64,000 nucleotides of DNA from Flavobacterium sp. NKUCC04_CG (GCF_019345525.1 NZ_JAHKRA010000010.1:62001-126000); one strand, 5' to 3'. Positions 17,042-26,139 are shown, counted from the first letter of the stretch. Notes: generated from the letters alone by a model not told the origin. Made by a program: numbers and translations.

Positions 17042-17090
17042 AGAGAGGAAGACTGGTTGGAATTATCGATATAAAAATACTAAAAATAAC

Positions 17091-17121
17091 AAGGGTTGCA
17101 AAATTTAAATATGCAACCCTT
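17091..17121 (-). terminator. Probable terminator of the AAA ATPase gene
   Basis: A 10-bp stem (AAGGGTTGCA with TGCAACCCTT) has a 9-11-base AT-rich loop. It is followed on the minus strand by a T-rich tract, downstream of the stop at 17141. Confidence 0.55.
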
Positions 17122-17140
17122 TAGTAATCTTGTATTTTGT

Positions 17141-17674
17141 TTAGATTTTATCCATAATAAAATTGATGCGATTGTCAACGGTGGTTCGCGGAACTTCAAT
17201 CAGTTGATAACCGTAACTTTCGTAAGTGGATACCAAATGATGATGAATAAGCTGGGCTTGTTCAAAATTCTCGTATCGCGCCTCGTCGCTTTCGTATATG
17301 CTTTCCCAAGGAGGCAGTAAAAAGATTCGATTATAGGTGTGCTTTTTGCAAGCCAAGTCGAAGTCTATCGGGTAGCTGTCGCCTATATAATGCATATAGG
17401 CCAAAACATCGGGTATACCTCGGTCGATAAATACAATTTCATCGGTTTCAAGTGTGGCGTTTTCAAACTGTTTAACCCTTCCGTTGAGCAGCATTTGACT
17501 AAACAAAAGCGGGTCGGTTAAAAACAATTGCTCGATTCCTTTTTGTTGTGCCTCTAAGGTAACCTCTCTCGAAATTTCTGGATAACAGATAAATCCCTTC
17601 TCAGAGAGTCCATTTAACAAAGTTGTTTTCCCCGATCCAGGACCTCCTATAATTAATACGATTTCTTTACTCAC
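17141..17674 (-). CDS. AAA family ATPase / nucleotide-kinase-like P-loop protein
   Basis: The protein of about 177 residues starts with GTG at 17674 and has a P-loop GGPGSGKTTLL near the N-terminus, an acidic 'IFLLPPW' segment and 'IVFIDRGIPDVLAY', the Walker B-like aspartate with RG. This is the AAA_28 family, relatives of the NadR-type kinase fold. The substrate is unknown. A longer frame from a TTG at 17695 is unlikely because that TTG sits inside a -7 element (TAAATTTG, 17700-17693 on the minus strand). Confidence 0.85.
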   Translation of the reverse strand: MSKEIVLIIGGPGSGKTTLLNGLSEKGFICYPEISREVTLEAQQKGIEQLFLTDPLLFSQMLLNGRVKQFENATLETDEIVFIDRGIPDVLAYMHYIGDSYPIDFDLACKKHTYNRIFLLPPWESIYESDEARYENFEQAQLIHHHLVSTYESYGYQLIEVPRTTVDNRINFIMDKI

Positions 17675-17802
17675 GATTTTGAAAATAAGGTGCAAATTTA
17701 CAACAAATAGTTTAGCCTTTAAAATTGTTTTTCAATTAGTGATTTTTTATTTCTTTTTATATCTTTGACTTTATATGCGTATATTTGCCTAATATATTAA
17801 CT

Positions 17803-18087
17803 ATGGATAATAATACAGAAGAGTTCTACAAAAGACTACAAGACGAATTGGACAAAGATACCAGTTGGCCTTCGGAGTACTTGTTTAAATTTATTGTACC
17901 ATCAAGTTTAGAGAGTGTTGCGATTATTGAAGCCTCTTTTGATGGTCAAGATGCCGTTATACTTACCAAAGAGTCCAGTACAGGTAAATTTACTAGTGTA
18001 TCTATACGTGTGGTTATGACTAGTCCACAACACGTGGTGGATAAATATGTTGAATTTTCTTCTATAGAAGGAATTCTTTCCTTGTAA
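17803..18087 (+). CDS. DUF493 family protein (YbeD-like)
   Basis: The 94-residue protein begins MDNNTEEFYKRLQDELDKDTSWPSE-like and matches the DUF493/YbeD fold, a small ferredoxin-like (ACT-resembling) domain ('YLFKFIVPSS', then 'ASFDGQDAVILTKESSTGKFTSVSI' and 'VVDKYVEFSSIEGILSL'). Its function is not established. The ATG at 17803 is preferred over an in-frame TTG at 17785 because that TTG forms part of TATATTTG (17780-17787), one of two tandem -7 matches (the other is TATCTTTG at 17760-17767). Confidence 0.88.
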   Translation: MDNNTEEFYKRLQDELDKDTSWPSEYLFKFIVPSSLESVAIIEASFDGQDAVILTKESSTGKFTSVSIRVVMTSPQHVVDKYVEFSSIEGILSL

Positions 18088-18201
18088 AATCTTAACATTA
18101 GATAGATTTCTTGAGTAGTTCGTTCGGATGGCTTTATATACTTTCGACACAACTTTTCTTTATATAAAATCTATTAATATTTTCATATAAATAATTTTAG
18201 A

Positions 18202-18897
18202 ATGAAATTAAACTCTCAAGCTGCAGTTGCCGAATTGGAATACAATGCAGAAAGAAATCATTTACGGATACCAGAATATGGTCGTCATTTGCAAAAATTA
18301 ATCGACCATGTTGTCAAAATAGAAAATAAAGAAGAACGCAATAAAGCAGCCCATTATGTGATTGCTATTATGGGGAACTTAAACCCTCATTTGCGCGATG
18401 TTCCCGATTTTCAACACAAGCTATGGGACCAACTCTTTATGATGTCAGATTTTCAATTGGATGTCGACTCACCTTATCCTGTGGCGAGTAGAGAAACGGT
18501 TACAACCAAGCCAGAACATCTGGATTACCCACAAAATTTTCCCAAATATAGGTTTTATGGTAATAACATAAAATACATGATTGATGAGGCGAATAAATGG
18601 GATGATGGCGAGATGAAAGATGCTTTAATTATGGTGATTGCCAATCACATGAAAAAAAGTTATCTCAGTTGGAATAAAGATACGGTTAAGGATGAAGTGA
18701 TTTTTGAACATTTATACGAATTGTCTAAAGGTAAAATCAATTTACTGAAATCCGAAGAAGAATTATCTACAACTTCCGATTTGATTCGCGTCAATAAAAA
18801 ACAATCGAATAAAACAGTACATACAAATACAACTGCGAAACCCAAAGCTAAATTTGTAAAAAGTAACAATCCCGTAAATAAAACCAAAAAAGCTTAA
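18202..18897 (+). CDS. DUF4290 domain protein
   Basis: The 231-residue protein is a Bacteroidota-specific DUF4290 member. The conserved part (about 8-190) includes 'LEYNAERNHLRIPEYGRHLQKLIDH', 'AIMGNLNPHLRDVPDFQHKLWDQLF' and 'YPKYRFYGNNIKYMI'-like segments, and the tail (190-231) is basic and rich in Lys, Asn and Thr. Its function is unknown. It ends 10 bases before murA, a linkage I recall as frequent in flavobacteria, which suggests a link with peptidoglycan synthesis or growth. No signal peptide or membrane helix is present. Confidence 0.9.
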   Translation: MKLNSQAAVAELEYNAERNHLRIPEYGRHLQKLIDHVVKIENKEERNKAAHYVIAIMGNLNPHLRDVPDFQHKLWDQLFMMSDFQLDVDSPYPVASRETVTTKPEHLDYPQNFPKYRFYGNNIKYMIDEANKWDDGEMKDALIMVIANHMKKSYLSWNKDTVKDEVIFEHLYELSKGKINLLKSEEELSTTSDLIRVNKKQSNKTVHTNTTAKPKAKFVKSNNPVNKTKKA

Positions 18898-18907
18898 AAC
18901 CCATTGC

Positions 18908-20215
18908 ATGAGTACATTTGAAATTGAAGGAGGAATTTCTCTTCACGGAGAGGTAATACCTCAAGGAGCTAAAAATGAAGCATTACAGATTTTATGTGCT
19001 GTATTATTGACCCCAGAGAAAATCACTATATCGAATATACCCGATATTATAGATATCAACAAGCTGATTGGTTTATTGAGAAAATTGGGCGTTAAAATTG
19101 AAAAACTAGCTGCAAATAAAATGTCATTTCAGGCCGATGAGTTAAAACTAGAATATTTAGAGTCGGAAGATTTTAAAGAAGAAGGTAAGTCTTTACGCGG
19201 ATCTATAATGATAGTTGGGCCTTTATTAGCGCGATTTGGTAAGGGTTTTATACCGAAACCGGGTGGTGATAAAATTGGACGAAGACGATTAGATACCCAT
19301 TTTGAGGGATTTATCAGTTTGGGAGCTAAATTTCGTTACAATAAAGAAGAGCATTTTTACGGGGTAGAGGCTGATGAACTCATTGGCGCTTATATGTTGT
19401 TGGATGAGGCTTCTGTAACGGGAACGGCGAATATCTTAATGGCGGCAGTTATGGCCAAAGGTAAAACCACGATTTACAATGCCGCTTGTGAACCCTATAT
19501 TCAACAGTTGTGTAAAATGTTGATGAGTATGGGAGCTAAAATTTCCGGCGTAGGTTCTAATCTTTTAGAAATTGAGGGTGTTACAGCACTTAAGGGGTGT
19601 GAGCATAGAATCTTGCCAGATATGATTGAAATTGGCTCTTGGATTGGATTGGCAGCCATGACAAAAAGTGAAATTACGATTAAGAATGTGGGATGGGACT
19701 ATTTAGGGGTGATTCCAACTTCTTTTCGCAAGCTGGGGATTACCTTAGAACGTAGAGGAGATGATATTTTTATACCCGCTCATAAAGACGGTTATGAAAT
19801 TCAAAACTTTATAGACGGATCTATATTGACGGTATCTGATGCGCCTTGGCCAGGATTAACACCGGATTTGTTGAGTGTGATTTTGGTTGTCGCTACACAG
19901 GCAAGAGGAGAGATCTTATTGCATCAAAAGATGTTTGAAAGCCGCTTGTTTTTTGTGGATAAGTTGATAGATATGGGTGCTAAAATTATTTTATGTGATC
20001 CACACAGAGCGGTTATCATCGGACACGATTTTAAATCGCAATTAAAAGCGACAAAGATGTCGTCTCCGGACATTAGAGCTGGAATATCGCTGTTAATAGC
20101 GGCCTTGTCTGCAAAGGGAACAAGTGTAATTCAGAATATCGATCAAATTGACCGAGGTTATGAGCGCATTGATGAACGATTGAGAGCACTCGGAGCGCAT
20201 ATAGAAAGGGTGTGA
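18908..20215 (+). CDS. murA: UDP-N-acetylglucosamine 1-carboxyvinyltransferase MurA (Cys-to-Asp form)
   Basis: MurA makes the first committed step of peptidoglycan synthesis, transferring enolpyruvyl from PEP to UDP-GlcNAc. The 435-residue protein has conserved Lys22 (GAKNEA), the loop 'PKPGGDKIGRRRLDTH' (117-131) and the catalytic region GLTPDLLS. In E. coli the loop carries Cys115, the target of fosfomycin; here that place is Asp121 (codon 19268-19270). Asp at this place is known in naturally fosfomycin-insensitive MurA enzymes and remains active. The gene is in an operon with DUF4290 and ends in a very strong terminator. Confidence 0.96.
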   Translation: MSTFEIEGGISLHGEVIPQGAKNEALQILCAVLLTPEKITISNIPDIIDINKLIGLLRKLGVKIEKLAANKMSFQADELKLEYLESEDFKEEGKSLRGSIMIVGPLLARFGKGFIPKPGGDKIGRRRLDTHFEGFISLGAKFRYNKEEHFYGVEADELIGAYMLLDEASVTGTANILMAAVMAKGKTTIYNAACEPYIQQLCKMLMSMGAKISGVGSNLLEIEGVTALKGCEHRILPDMIEIGSWIGLAAMTKSEITIKNVGWDYLGVIPTSFRKLGITLERRGDDIFIPAHKDGYEIQNFIDGSILTVSDAPWPGLTPDLLSVILVVATQARGEILLHQKMFESRLFFVDKLIDMGAKIILCDPHRAVIIGHDFKSQLKATKMSSPDIRAGISLLIAALSAKGTSVIQNIDQIDRGYERIDERLRALGAHIERV

Positions 20216-20220
20216 TAAAA

Positions 20221-20269
20221 TATAAATCAAAAAAGGCTATCTTACAGAGATAGCCTTTTTTGATTTATA
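20221..20269. terminator. Strong bidirectional terminator after murA
   Basis: A perfect 21-bp stem (20221-20241 with 20249-20269) has a 7-base loop. T tracts are built into both arms, so it can stop murA and the convergent beta-barrel gene. Confidence 0.92.
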
Positions 20270-20305
20270 CATACAAGTGTGTTCTAATTAAAACGTAGTA
20301 CTGTT

Positions 20306-20929
20306 TTAAAATTTATACCCTGTAGAAAGTTGAAAAACTCTATTGTATACCTTTGAAGAGTAATTATTCTGTTTTTGAATATCGGCTAACCCCAAATTAT
20401 AACGGGCAGAGAAAAAGACTCCGGAATAAGTATATTCTAAACCAAAATTGATTCCGTAGTCAAATTTGCTTAATTCAGATTTTATAAGTGACTGGTCAAC
20501 TTCGATATTCGATAAATACTTACTTTCAATGTCATATTTTGAATGGACTAAAAAGCCAATTTGTGGACCTGCTGTTATGCTTAACTCCGTAATGGGGTAG
20601 TATTTAAACATAATAGGTAAATTGATATAATTCAACGTAAGGGTGGCTTTTGCTGGAATACCGCTAAATGGAAAGGGCATTTTACCCTCCTCTTTTGATC
20701 CTTGACTTGAATACAAAAGCTCCGGCTGTATGGCGAATTTTTCATTTATAAAAGCTTCAATAAACATACCGGCGTGAAAGCTATATTTGTTTTTTGTTTC
20801 AGCTGCCTCTTCATGTAAATTAGAAGCATTTAGGCCGATTTTAAAACCGGTTTTTATTTCTTGTGCAATAGTATTTTGGTTTGATAAACCGAGTGCTAAT
20901 AGTGTAAAAGCAACGCAATATTTTTTCAT
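20306..20929 (-). CDS. Outer-membrane beta-barrel protein (PorT/OMP_b-brl family)
   Basis: The 207-residue protein has a Sec signal peptide (1-22, ending 'NTIAQE'), then alternating beta strands with the recurring 'KTGFKIGLNASNL', 'FAIQPELLYSSQGSK', 'TAGPQIGFLV' and 'FGLEYTYSGVFFSARYNLGLADI' motifs, and a C-terminal aromatic 'VFQLSTGYKF'. This is the PF13568-type small outer-membrane barrel of Bacteroidota, role unknown. It is a paralogue of the next gene (20989-21561), with matched motifs along the whole length, and they look like a tandem duplication. Confidence 0.9.
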   Translation of the reverse strand: MKKYCVAFTLLALGLSNQNTIAQEIKTGFKIGLNASNLHEEAAETKNKYSFHAGMFIEAFINEKFAIQPELLYSSQGSKEEGKMPFPFSGIPAKATLTLNYINLPIMFKYYPITELSITAGPQIGFLVHSKYDIESKYLSNIEVDQSLIKSELSKFDYGINFGLEYTYSGVFFSARYNLGLADIQKQNNYSSKVYNRVFQLSTGYKF

Positions 20930-20945
20930 TAGTTATATAAAAAAA

Positions 20946-20976
20946 ACACTAGACTATTTTGAGAATAGTCTAGTGT
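20946..20976 (-). terminator. Terminator between the tandem beta-barrel genes
   Basis: A perfect 13-bp stem (20946-20958 with 20964-20976) has a 5-base loop and is followed on the minus strand by six T. It separates the two paralogues, so they are transcribed independently or with attenuation. Confidence 0.85.
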
Positions 20977-20988
20977 TGATTAATTGTA

Positions 20989-21561
20989 TTAGAATTTATA
21001 TCCTACAGATATTTGAATCACAGAGTTTTTATAATCACCACCTTCTTTAGGTAGTTTTGTCAATCCTAAATTATATCTAGCTTCTGCGAAAACTCCCATA
21101 GGTAGCTCATAACCAGCACCGAAATTAACGCCAAAGTCAACTGTGTTTAAAGAGTCTTTGATGTCAAATGTTCCTGTAACTGGAATCCCACCTACGCTAG
21201 AGATTTCAGACTCAGCTTTCATTAAGAATGCAACTTGTGGGCCAGCTTGAACACTTAAGCCTTCCATTACATAATATTTTGCCATAATGGGTACGTTGAT
21301 GTAGTCAAGTTTAAGTTCGCTTATTTTATTATTTGCTTTAGCACCCTGAGTTGAATATAAAAGTTCCGGTTGTACTGAGAATTTTTCATTGATGAAAATT
21401 TCAACCAAACCACCTACGTGGAATCCTGTTTTCATATCGCCATCAGTAACATTCGCAAAGTTAACCCCTGCTTTAGCACCGATTTTAATATCTGGAGTTT
21501 GTGCGTAAATCGCACTGCTAAAAGCTGTAAAAGCCATTAAAGAAAAAATAGTTTTTTTCAT
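20989..21561 (-). CDS. Outer-membrane beta-barrel protein (paralogue)
   Basis: The 190-residue protein has a signal peptide ending 'AIYAQT' and the barrel motifs 'IKIGAKAGVNFANV', 'FSVQPELLYSTQGAK', 'VQAGPQVAFLMKA' and 'GVFAEARYNLGLTKL', ending 'VIQISVGYKF'. It is collinear with the neighbour at 20306-20929 and is clearly a duplicate. Function is unknown; members of this family form small eight-stranded barrels. About 500 bases of gene-free DNA lie upstream. Confidence 0.9.
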   Translation of the reverse strand: MKKTIFSLMAFTAFSSAIYAQTPDIKIGAKAGVNFANVTDGDMKTGFHVGGLVEIFINEKFSVQPELLYSTQGAKANNKISELKLDYINVPIMAKYYVMEGLSVQAGPQVAFLMKAESEISSVGGIPVTGTFDIKDSLNTVDFGVNFGAGYELPMGVFAEARYNLGLTKLPKEGGDYKNSVIQISVGYKF

Positions 21562-22066
21562 AGTATAAAAATTAAGTTAAAGTTTATGTTGTGTTCCCAA
21601 AAATAGCTAATTATTATTTATAAAAAAGCAAATAAAGATAATTTTTTGCATTAAAATTAAAAGAATTGAAAGGTTTTCTTTTCTAAGTAAGCCTGTTGCT
21701 TTAGTTGTGTTGCTTTTTTTTTCTAAATGGAAGTTAAAACTAATATCGACCACTTCGCTGTAGTTTTACTAGTCAAGCGATTTTTAAGGCTTTGGCCCTC
21801 TACAGTATGGTTTTTGTGATTTAGTTTCGCGTAACTGTTGTTCTTATGTGATACGATATACATTGCGTTTATATAATAATGTTTTCAGTTGTTAAATATA
21901 GCTAAAACTTTATATAATTCAATGTTTTTGTACTTATTGATTGGTTTTTTATTGATAAAACACTCTTTTAAATAGATTATTACGTACAGGTTTGTGTTTT
22001 AATTAAAACAAGAAGGTATTTATTTTTATTTAGCTATTTTTTTACAAATAATAGCGTCTTGGTCTT
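21562..22066. other. AT-rich non-coding region
   Basis: This 505-base gap holds no plausible reading frame. The one structured element is a perfect 16-base palindrome TGTTTTAATTAAAACA at 21995-22010. I see no consensus promoter for the beta-barrel gene here. Some of the sequence may be the 3' untranslated region of the DUF5686 gene. Confidence 0.5.
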
Positions 22067-24556
22067 TTATTTTTGGATAAGATCAAGGAATTTAATTCCA
22101 ATAACGAATCCGTGATCTTTGAAACCACCTTGATAGGCTCTAAAATAATCGATTCTAAAAAGCCTGAATTTTCCGAAACCGAAATTGTTTAAGCCAATAT
22201 TTACCTCATGATATGGTTTTTCTTGGGGTATGTATAAATGGTGGGACCCAATGACTATCGAGTAACGCAATTGATTCACTAAAGGAATCTTATTTAAGAT
22301 ATAGCCTTTAAAGTCGTGTTCAATATGGGCTTGAAAATAGGAAGTATTGGTGCTGTGGCTGTAATAGGGTAATAAATTAAATTGATTGTCGTAAATTGTG
22401 TTAGAAGCTACAAAACTTTGGTTGGCATTAAAGTGTTTGTAATCCATAAATGCGAGTTCATTGCCGTCAAAAAATTTTCCAGCATCAAGTCCCAAATAGA
22501 GTTTGCCAAAATTAAGTAGCGAACGACTATAGGTGGTAGAAGCAGCTAAGAAATCGAAATTATACTTAGATAAGCTAGAGGAAAATCCTTTTTCATATTT
22601 AAGTGATAATACGGGGTAATCAGAACTTGGAATATAAATTCTTTTGTTGGGATAGCTTACTACTTTTTTGTCAAATACGATATCGATACCTACTTTAAAC
22701 TTTAGAATATTGTTTTCTTCAAATCCGGGGTCGACGTAATTTGTCCCGTCGATTGGATTGTTGGACTGGAATCTCTTTTGTTTTACAAAAGGAGAGTTAG
22801 GCACGCTATTAAAAAGCGGCTTTCTTTTGGCGTACTCTAAAGATCCCATAACTTTTAGCCCTGTAAAGGCATATTGTTCATAGTCAAATTTGATGTAATC
22901 TTTTTGGTAAAAGCGCGCAAAATTTTCGCCGAACCACGAAGATCCGATAGAGTTAATCAGGTTTTTTATTGGAGCTTGATCTTGCCCAAATTGTTCTACG
23001 GTCATTCCACCTGAGAGTAGGAACTTGTTGTAATTTATTTTATTAAATAAATGAGATGAGTAGGCTGAAAAACGGGGCTTGTTTTCTCCGATTCCATAGT
23101 TAAGCAAAACGCCCACTTCGGATTTCTCGCTGTCATTCGATTCTTTAGAAAAGGATACTCCGGTTGTTACATTAAAGCCCTGTACGGCATTGAAGGCAAA
23201 AGTAGAGAGTAATCCTCTATAAGAGAATTTGGTATTGTTAAACGAGTTTTTGTGTTCATATCCCTTTACAAGCTTAAATAGGGAAAATCGATTGCTAGCC
23301 CGATCGATAGAATCCAAATAGGTTTTAGTGCTTTTGGTTTCCAATATACTTTCTTTGTATTCGTAATTGTATTTTTCATCGGCGGTTAGTGGAATCGGAC
23401 GTACGGCTTCCCAATATTTAGAATCCCGTTTATTCGAGTCTTTGTCGAAGTGTATTAATTCACGATTGAATGTAGTCGATGGGAAATCTTGGATTTCTTG
23501 ATAATTAGAATAGATATAGCTAAACTTACTTGAGAAATCAAATACCAATATCTTTCCTTTAAAATATAAAGACTGTATGCTTTTGCTCCAGCTGTTTGTT
23601 TTTTCATTGTAGATAAAGTTTTGTTGTAATTCAAAGGTTTCTACCATCGGATAATTGATGCTTTTCCCGCTAATTTTGGCATCTACAGCATAAATGGCCC
23701 AAGAGTCATTGACTATATAGATATAGCCGTCCAGTACGGGTTCACTTGCTCGCTTTGGAGTGATGGCTATTTTGTAAATCAGCTGGTTGTTAAGGTCTCT
23801 GAAGGTGCTTTCTAATTGAAAATTATAATAACTCGGTGCTATAGGGGATAAAGGAGAAATAAGTCTAATTAACGAGTTTGCCTCGCTTTTATAAAAGTCA
23901 AAATTGACGGCTATGCCCGAATTGAAGGAAAAACCTTTGTTGTTCCCGCTTACTTTGGAGGCCGTTATTTCTTCTTTCATCTTGTTGGGTCTTTCTATGG
24001 AAATCTTGGATATGGTTTCCGAAAGATATATCAGGTTGCGTTTAAGAGAATCTGAAACCAATTCGGGGTCAATATCTTTTATTTTTTGACCTAAAAACTT
24101 CTCCTTTTTGGTGTCGAGCTTGATAAAGCCTTTGGAATAAAAGTCCAGGGTATATTTCTGCATCTTATTCGCATTTTCACTCCGGTGCTTGCTCGCTCTC
24201 TTCATGATGGCTATCGCGGGGTCTGGAGGAGGAGGTGTTTGTATGATGATTTCCGCTAATTCATTCTTTTCGGGTAAAAGTACTATGTTTAGTTTTTTAG
24301 GTGCTGTAGTAATCGTAATGGCTATTGTTTGGGATTGGTATCCCAGGGATTGAAAAACGATATGATAGTCGCCATTGATAGGGGTGTTGAGTTCATAACG
24401 GCCTTCTTCATTGGAAGATGTGCCTAGAGTCGAATCTTCAAAAAAAACCGATACTTCAGCTATAGGTAAACCCGCGAGGTCGGTTATTTTTCCTTTGATT
24501 TGAGCGTTTGTGTAGAAATATAATAGAAAGAGAAATAAGGGAAGTATTTTTCTCAT
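22067..24556 (-). CDS. DUF5686 and carboxypeptidase-regulatory-like domain outer-membrane protein
   Basis: The 829-residue protein has a signal peptide (1-18, ending 'YTNAQ'), a CarboxypepD_reg-like beta-sandwich (about 19-95, 'GKITDLAGLPIAEVSVFFEDSTLGTSSNEEGRYEL') and the large DUF5686 region with many beta strands and an aromatic C-terminus, consistent with an outer-membrane barrel. The domain order is that of a TonB-receptor-like protein without plug. The function of DUF5686 proteins is unknown. It is 8 bases downstream of aroQ on the same strand, so probably co-transcribed. Confidence 0.88.
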   Translation of the reverse strand: MRKILPLFLFLLYFYTNAQIKGKITDLAGLPIAEVSVFFEDSTLGTSSNEEGRYELNTPINGDYHIVFQSLGYQSQTIAITITTAPKKLNIVLLPEKNELAEIIIQTPPPPDPAIAIMKRASKHRSENANKMQKYTLDFYSKGFIKLDTKKEKFLGQKIKDIDPELVSDSLKRNLIYLSETISKISIERPNKMKEEITASKVSGNNKGFSFNSGIAVNFDFYKSEANSLIRLISPLSPIAPSYYNFQLESTFRDLNNQLIYKIAITPKRASEPVLDGYIYIVNDSWAIYAVDAKISGKSINYPMVETFELQQNFIYNEKTNSWSKSIQSLYFKGKILVFDFSSKFSYIYSNYQEIQDFPSTTFNRELIHFDKDSNKRDSKYWEAVRPIPLTADEKYNYEYKESILETKSTKTYLDSIDRASNRFSLFKLVKGYEHKNSFNNTKFSYRGLLSTFAFNAVQGFNVTTGVSFSKESNDSEKSEVGVLLNYGIGENKPRFSAYSSHLFNKINYNKFLLSGGMTVEQFGQDQAPIKNLINSIGSSWFGENFARFYQKDYIKFDYEQYAFTGLKVMGSLEYAKRKPLFNSVPNSPFVKQKRFQSNNPIDGTNYVDPGFEENNILKFKVGIDIVFDKKVVSYPNKRIYIPSSDYPVLSLKYEKGFSSSLSKYNFDFLAASTTYSRSLLNFGKLYLGLDAGKFFDGNELAFMDYKHFNANQSFVASNTIYDNQFNLLPYYSHSTNTSYFQAHIEHDFKGYILNKIPLVNQLRYSIVIGSHHLYIPQEKPYHEVNIGLNNFGFGKFRLFRIDYFRAYQGGFKDHGFVIGIKFLDLIQK

Positions 24557-24564
24557 GGGTGTTT

Positions 24565-24984
24565 TTAGGGGGTTAATAATGAGGTAATTGCCAATTTGTA
24601 TCCATCAAGACCAAAACCAACTAAAACACCAGTGCAAACGGGAGAGATATACGAATGATGTCTAAAAGATTCTCGTGCAAATGTATTGGAGATATGTACT
24701 TCAATTACGGGACTTGTAATGGCACTGATGGCATCCGCTAAAGCAATCGAGCTATGCGTATATGCTGCTGCATTAAAAACTATACCGTCATACGAGAAAC
24801 CGCATTCATGTAATTTATCAATCAATTCTCCTTCTATATTACTTTGATAATAAAGCAACTCAACCTGTGGAAAGCTACTTTTTAATTGCTCAAAATAACT
24901 TTGAAAATCTTGGCTGCCGTAGATGTTGGGTTCGCGAGTGCCTAGTAAATTCAAATTAGGGCCATTGAGGATCAGTATTCTCAT
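24565..24984 (-). CDS. aroQ: Type II 3-dehydroquinate dehydratase
   Basis: AroQ converts 3-dehydroquinate to 3-dehydroshikimate in the shikimate pathway. The 139-residue protein has the flavodoxin-like type II fold with the N-terminal NGPNLNLLGTREPNIYG (Arg17 and catalytic Tyr22), Asn71 and His77 (NAAAYTHSS), His97 (EVHISN) and Arg104. All expected active-site residues are present. It is divergent from the beta-barrel/xerD block and followed by the DUF5686 gene. Confidence 0.96.
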   Translation of the reverse strand: MRILILNGPNLNLLGTREPNIYGSQDFQSYFEQLKSSFPQVELLYYQSNIEGELIDKLHECGFSYDGIVFNAAAYTHSSIALADAISAITSPVIEVHISNTFARESFRHHSYISPVCTGVLVGFGLDGYKLAITSLLTP

Positions 24985-25490
24985 TGTGTTTTATTGTAAA
25001 AATAGTAAAAAAACGCAAGCTTCATAATATATAAGTGTTTTTTTGGAGTCTATTAGTTATTGCTGTGATTAGGAACGGCTTGTTAGCTGTTCTTTTTGTT
25101 GGTTGTGGGAGACGGATATTCGTTCTATTTCCTTTTCTGTAGTTAAGGTTTTATTGGTTTAGCTCCTGTTATCGGTAATCTCAAGAATCATTTGAATCTA
25201 ATGTAGGTTAAGGACAAGTTGGTTCAGGTTGACGATGAGATCCAAAATCTAGATTTTGAAAGTTAATTTAGGGTCAAATAAGTGTTGTTTTGATAAATAA
25301 AGATTCTTATATGTCTATTTTAACTAAAATTTAAGAATTATACTTATACTTATAAGGTATTGTTTGATAATGTGTTAAAGCAAAAAAAGACGTTTTAGGT
25401 TAGGTAAATGTTATTTTTAAGTAAAAAAAACATCGTTACCTGTGCAAGATGGGTAAATTTGTCTTGTTAATAATCTAAAAAGTACTAACA
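24985..25490. other. Non-coding divergent intergenic region with promoter
   Basis: This 506-base gap between aroQ and a divergent outer-membrane gene has no credible reading frame. It contains a perfect 16-base palindrome CAAAATCTAGATTTTG at 25243-25258 and, close to the plus-strand gene, a -7 element TAAATTTG at 25454-25461 that would start the beta-barrel mRNA about 25-30 bases before its ATG. Confidence 0.5.
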
Positions 25491-26090
25491 ATGAAAAAAA
25501 TTGTATTATCAGTTGCAGCGGTATTCGCATTTGGATTTGCTGCACAAGCGCAAGAAGTAGAGTCAGGATTTGGATATTCTAAAGGAGATGTATTTTTGTC
25601 AGGTTCAATTGGATTTGGTTCAAGCAAATATACTGACGGTGCCTATAAAGATAATTCATTCTCATTTTCACCACAAGCGGGTTATTTTGTAAATGACAAC
25701 ATTGCAGTGGGATTAAAATTGGGAGTATCGAACTCTAAAGTTACTATTACAGAAAATAGTGATGCTGTAAAAGTTAACGAATTGTCTATTGGGGCATTCG
25801 GTAGATATTATTTTACACCAGCAAGTAAATTCTCATTATTTGGTCAATTAGGAGTTGATTATACTAATGTTGATATGAAAACCAGAGACGTGAAAGCGGA
25901 TGGTTTTGGAATTGAATTGGCACCAGGTGTAAGTTATTTCTTAAACAGTAACTTCGCTATAGAAGCTACTTGGGGATTGATTAACTACAGAAGTGTTAAA
26001 GAAGATACGGATGGAGCTGAGACTTCTTCTAGTTTTAATGCAGGTGTTGACTTGACAAATATTAAGTTAGGTTTGGTTTACAAATTCTAA
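25491..26090 (+). CDS. Outer-membrane beta-barrel protein
   Basis: The 199-residue protein has a 20-residue signal peptide ('FGFAAQAQE'), then beta-hairpin repeats: 'SGSIGFGSSKYTD', 'FSPQAGYFVNDNIAVGLKLGVS', 'IGAFGRYYFTPASKFSLFGQLGVDYT', 'LAPGVSYFLNSNFAIEATWGLINY' and a C-terminal 'NIKLGLVYKF'. This is the OMP_b-brl (PF13505-type) eight-stranded barrel. It is only loosely related to the pair at 20.3-21.6 kb. Its own -7 element and a terminator make it monocistronic. Its function is unknown; such proteins are often abundant structural OMPs. Confidence 0.88.
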   Translation: MKKIVLSVAAVFAFGFAAQAQEVESGFGYSKGDVFLSGSIGFGSSKYTDGAYKDNSFSFSPQAGYFVNDNIAVGLKLGVSNSKVTITENSDAVKVNELSIGAFGRYYFTPASKFSLFGQLGVDYTNVDMKTRDVKADGFGIELAPGVSYFLNSNFAIEATWGLINYRSVKEDTDGAETSSSFNAGVDLTNIKLGLVYKF

Positions 26091-26112
26091 TAAAAAATTA
26101 CTTTTTACAAAG

Positions 26113-26139
26113 GGCTTCTCTATTGAGAAGCCTTTTTTT
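26113..26139 (+). terminator. Terminator after the beta-barrel gene
   Basis: An 8-bp GC-rich stem (GGCTTCTC with GAGAAGCC) has a TATT loop and is followed by seven T. Confidence 0.9.
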
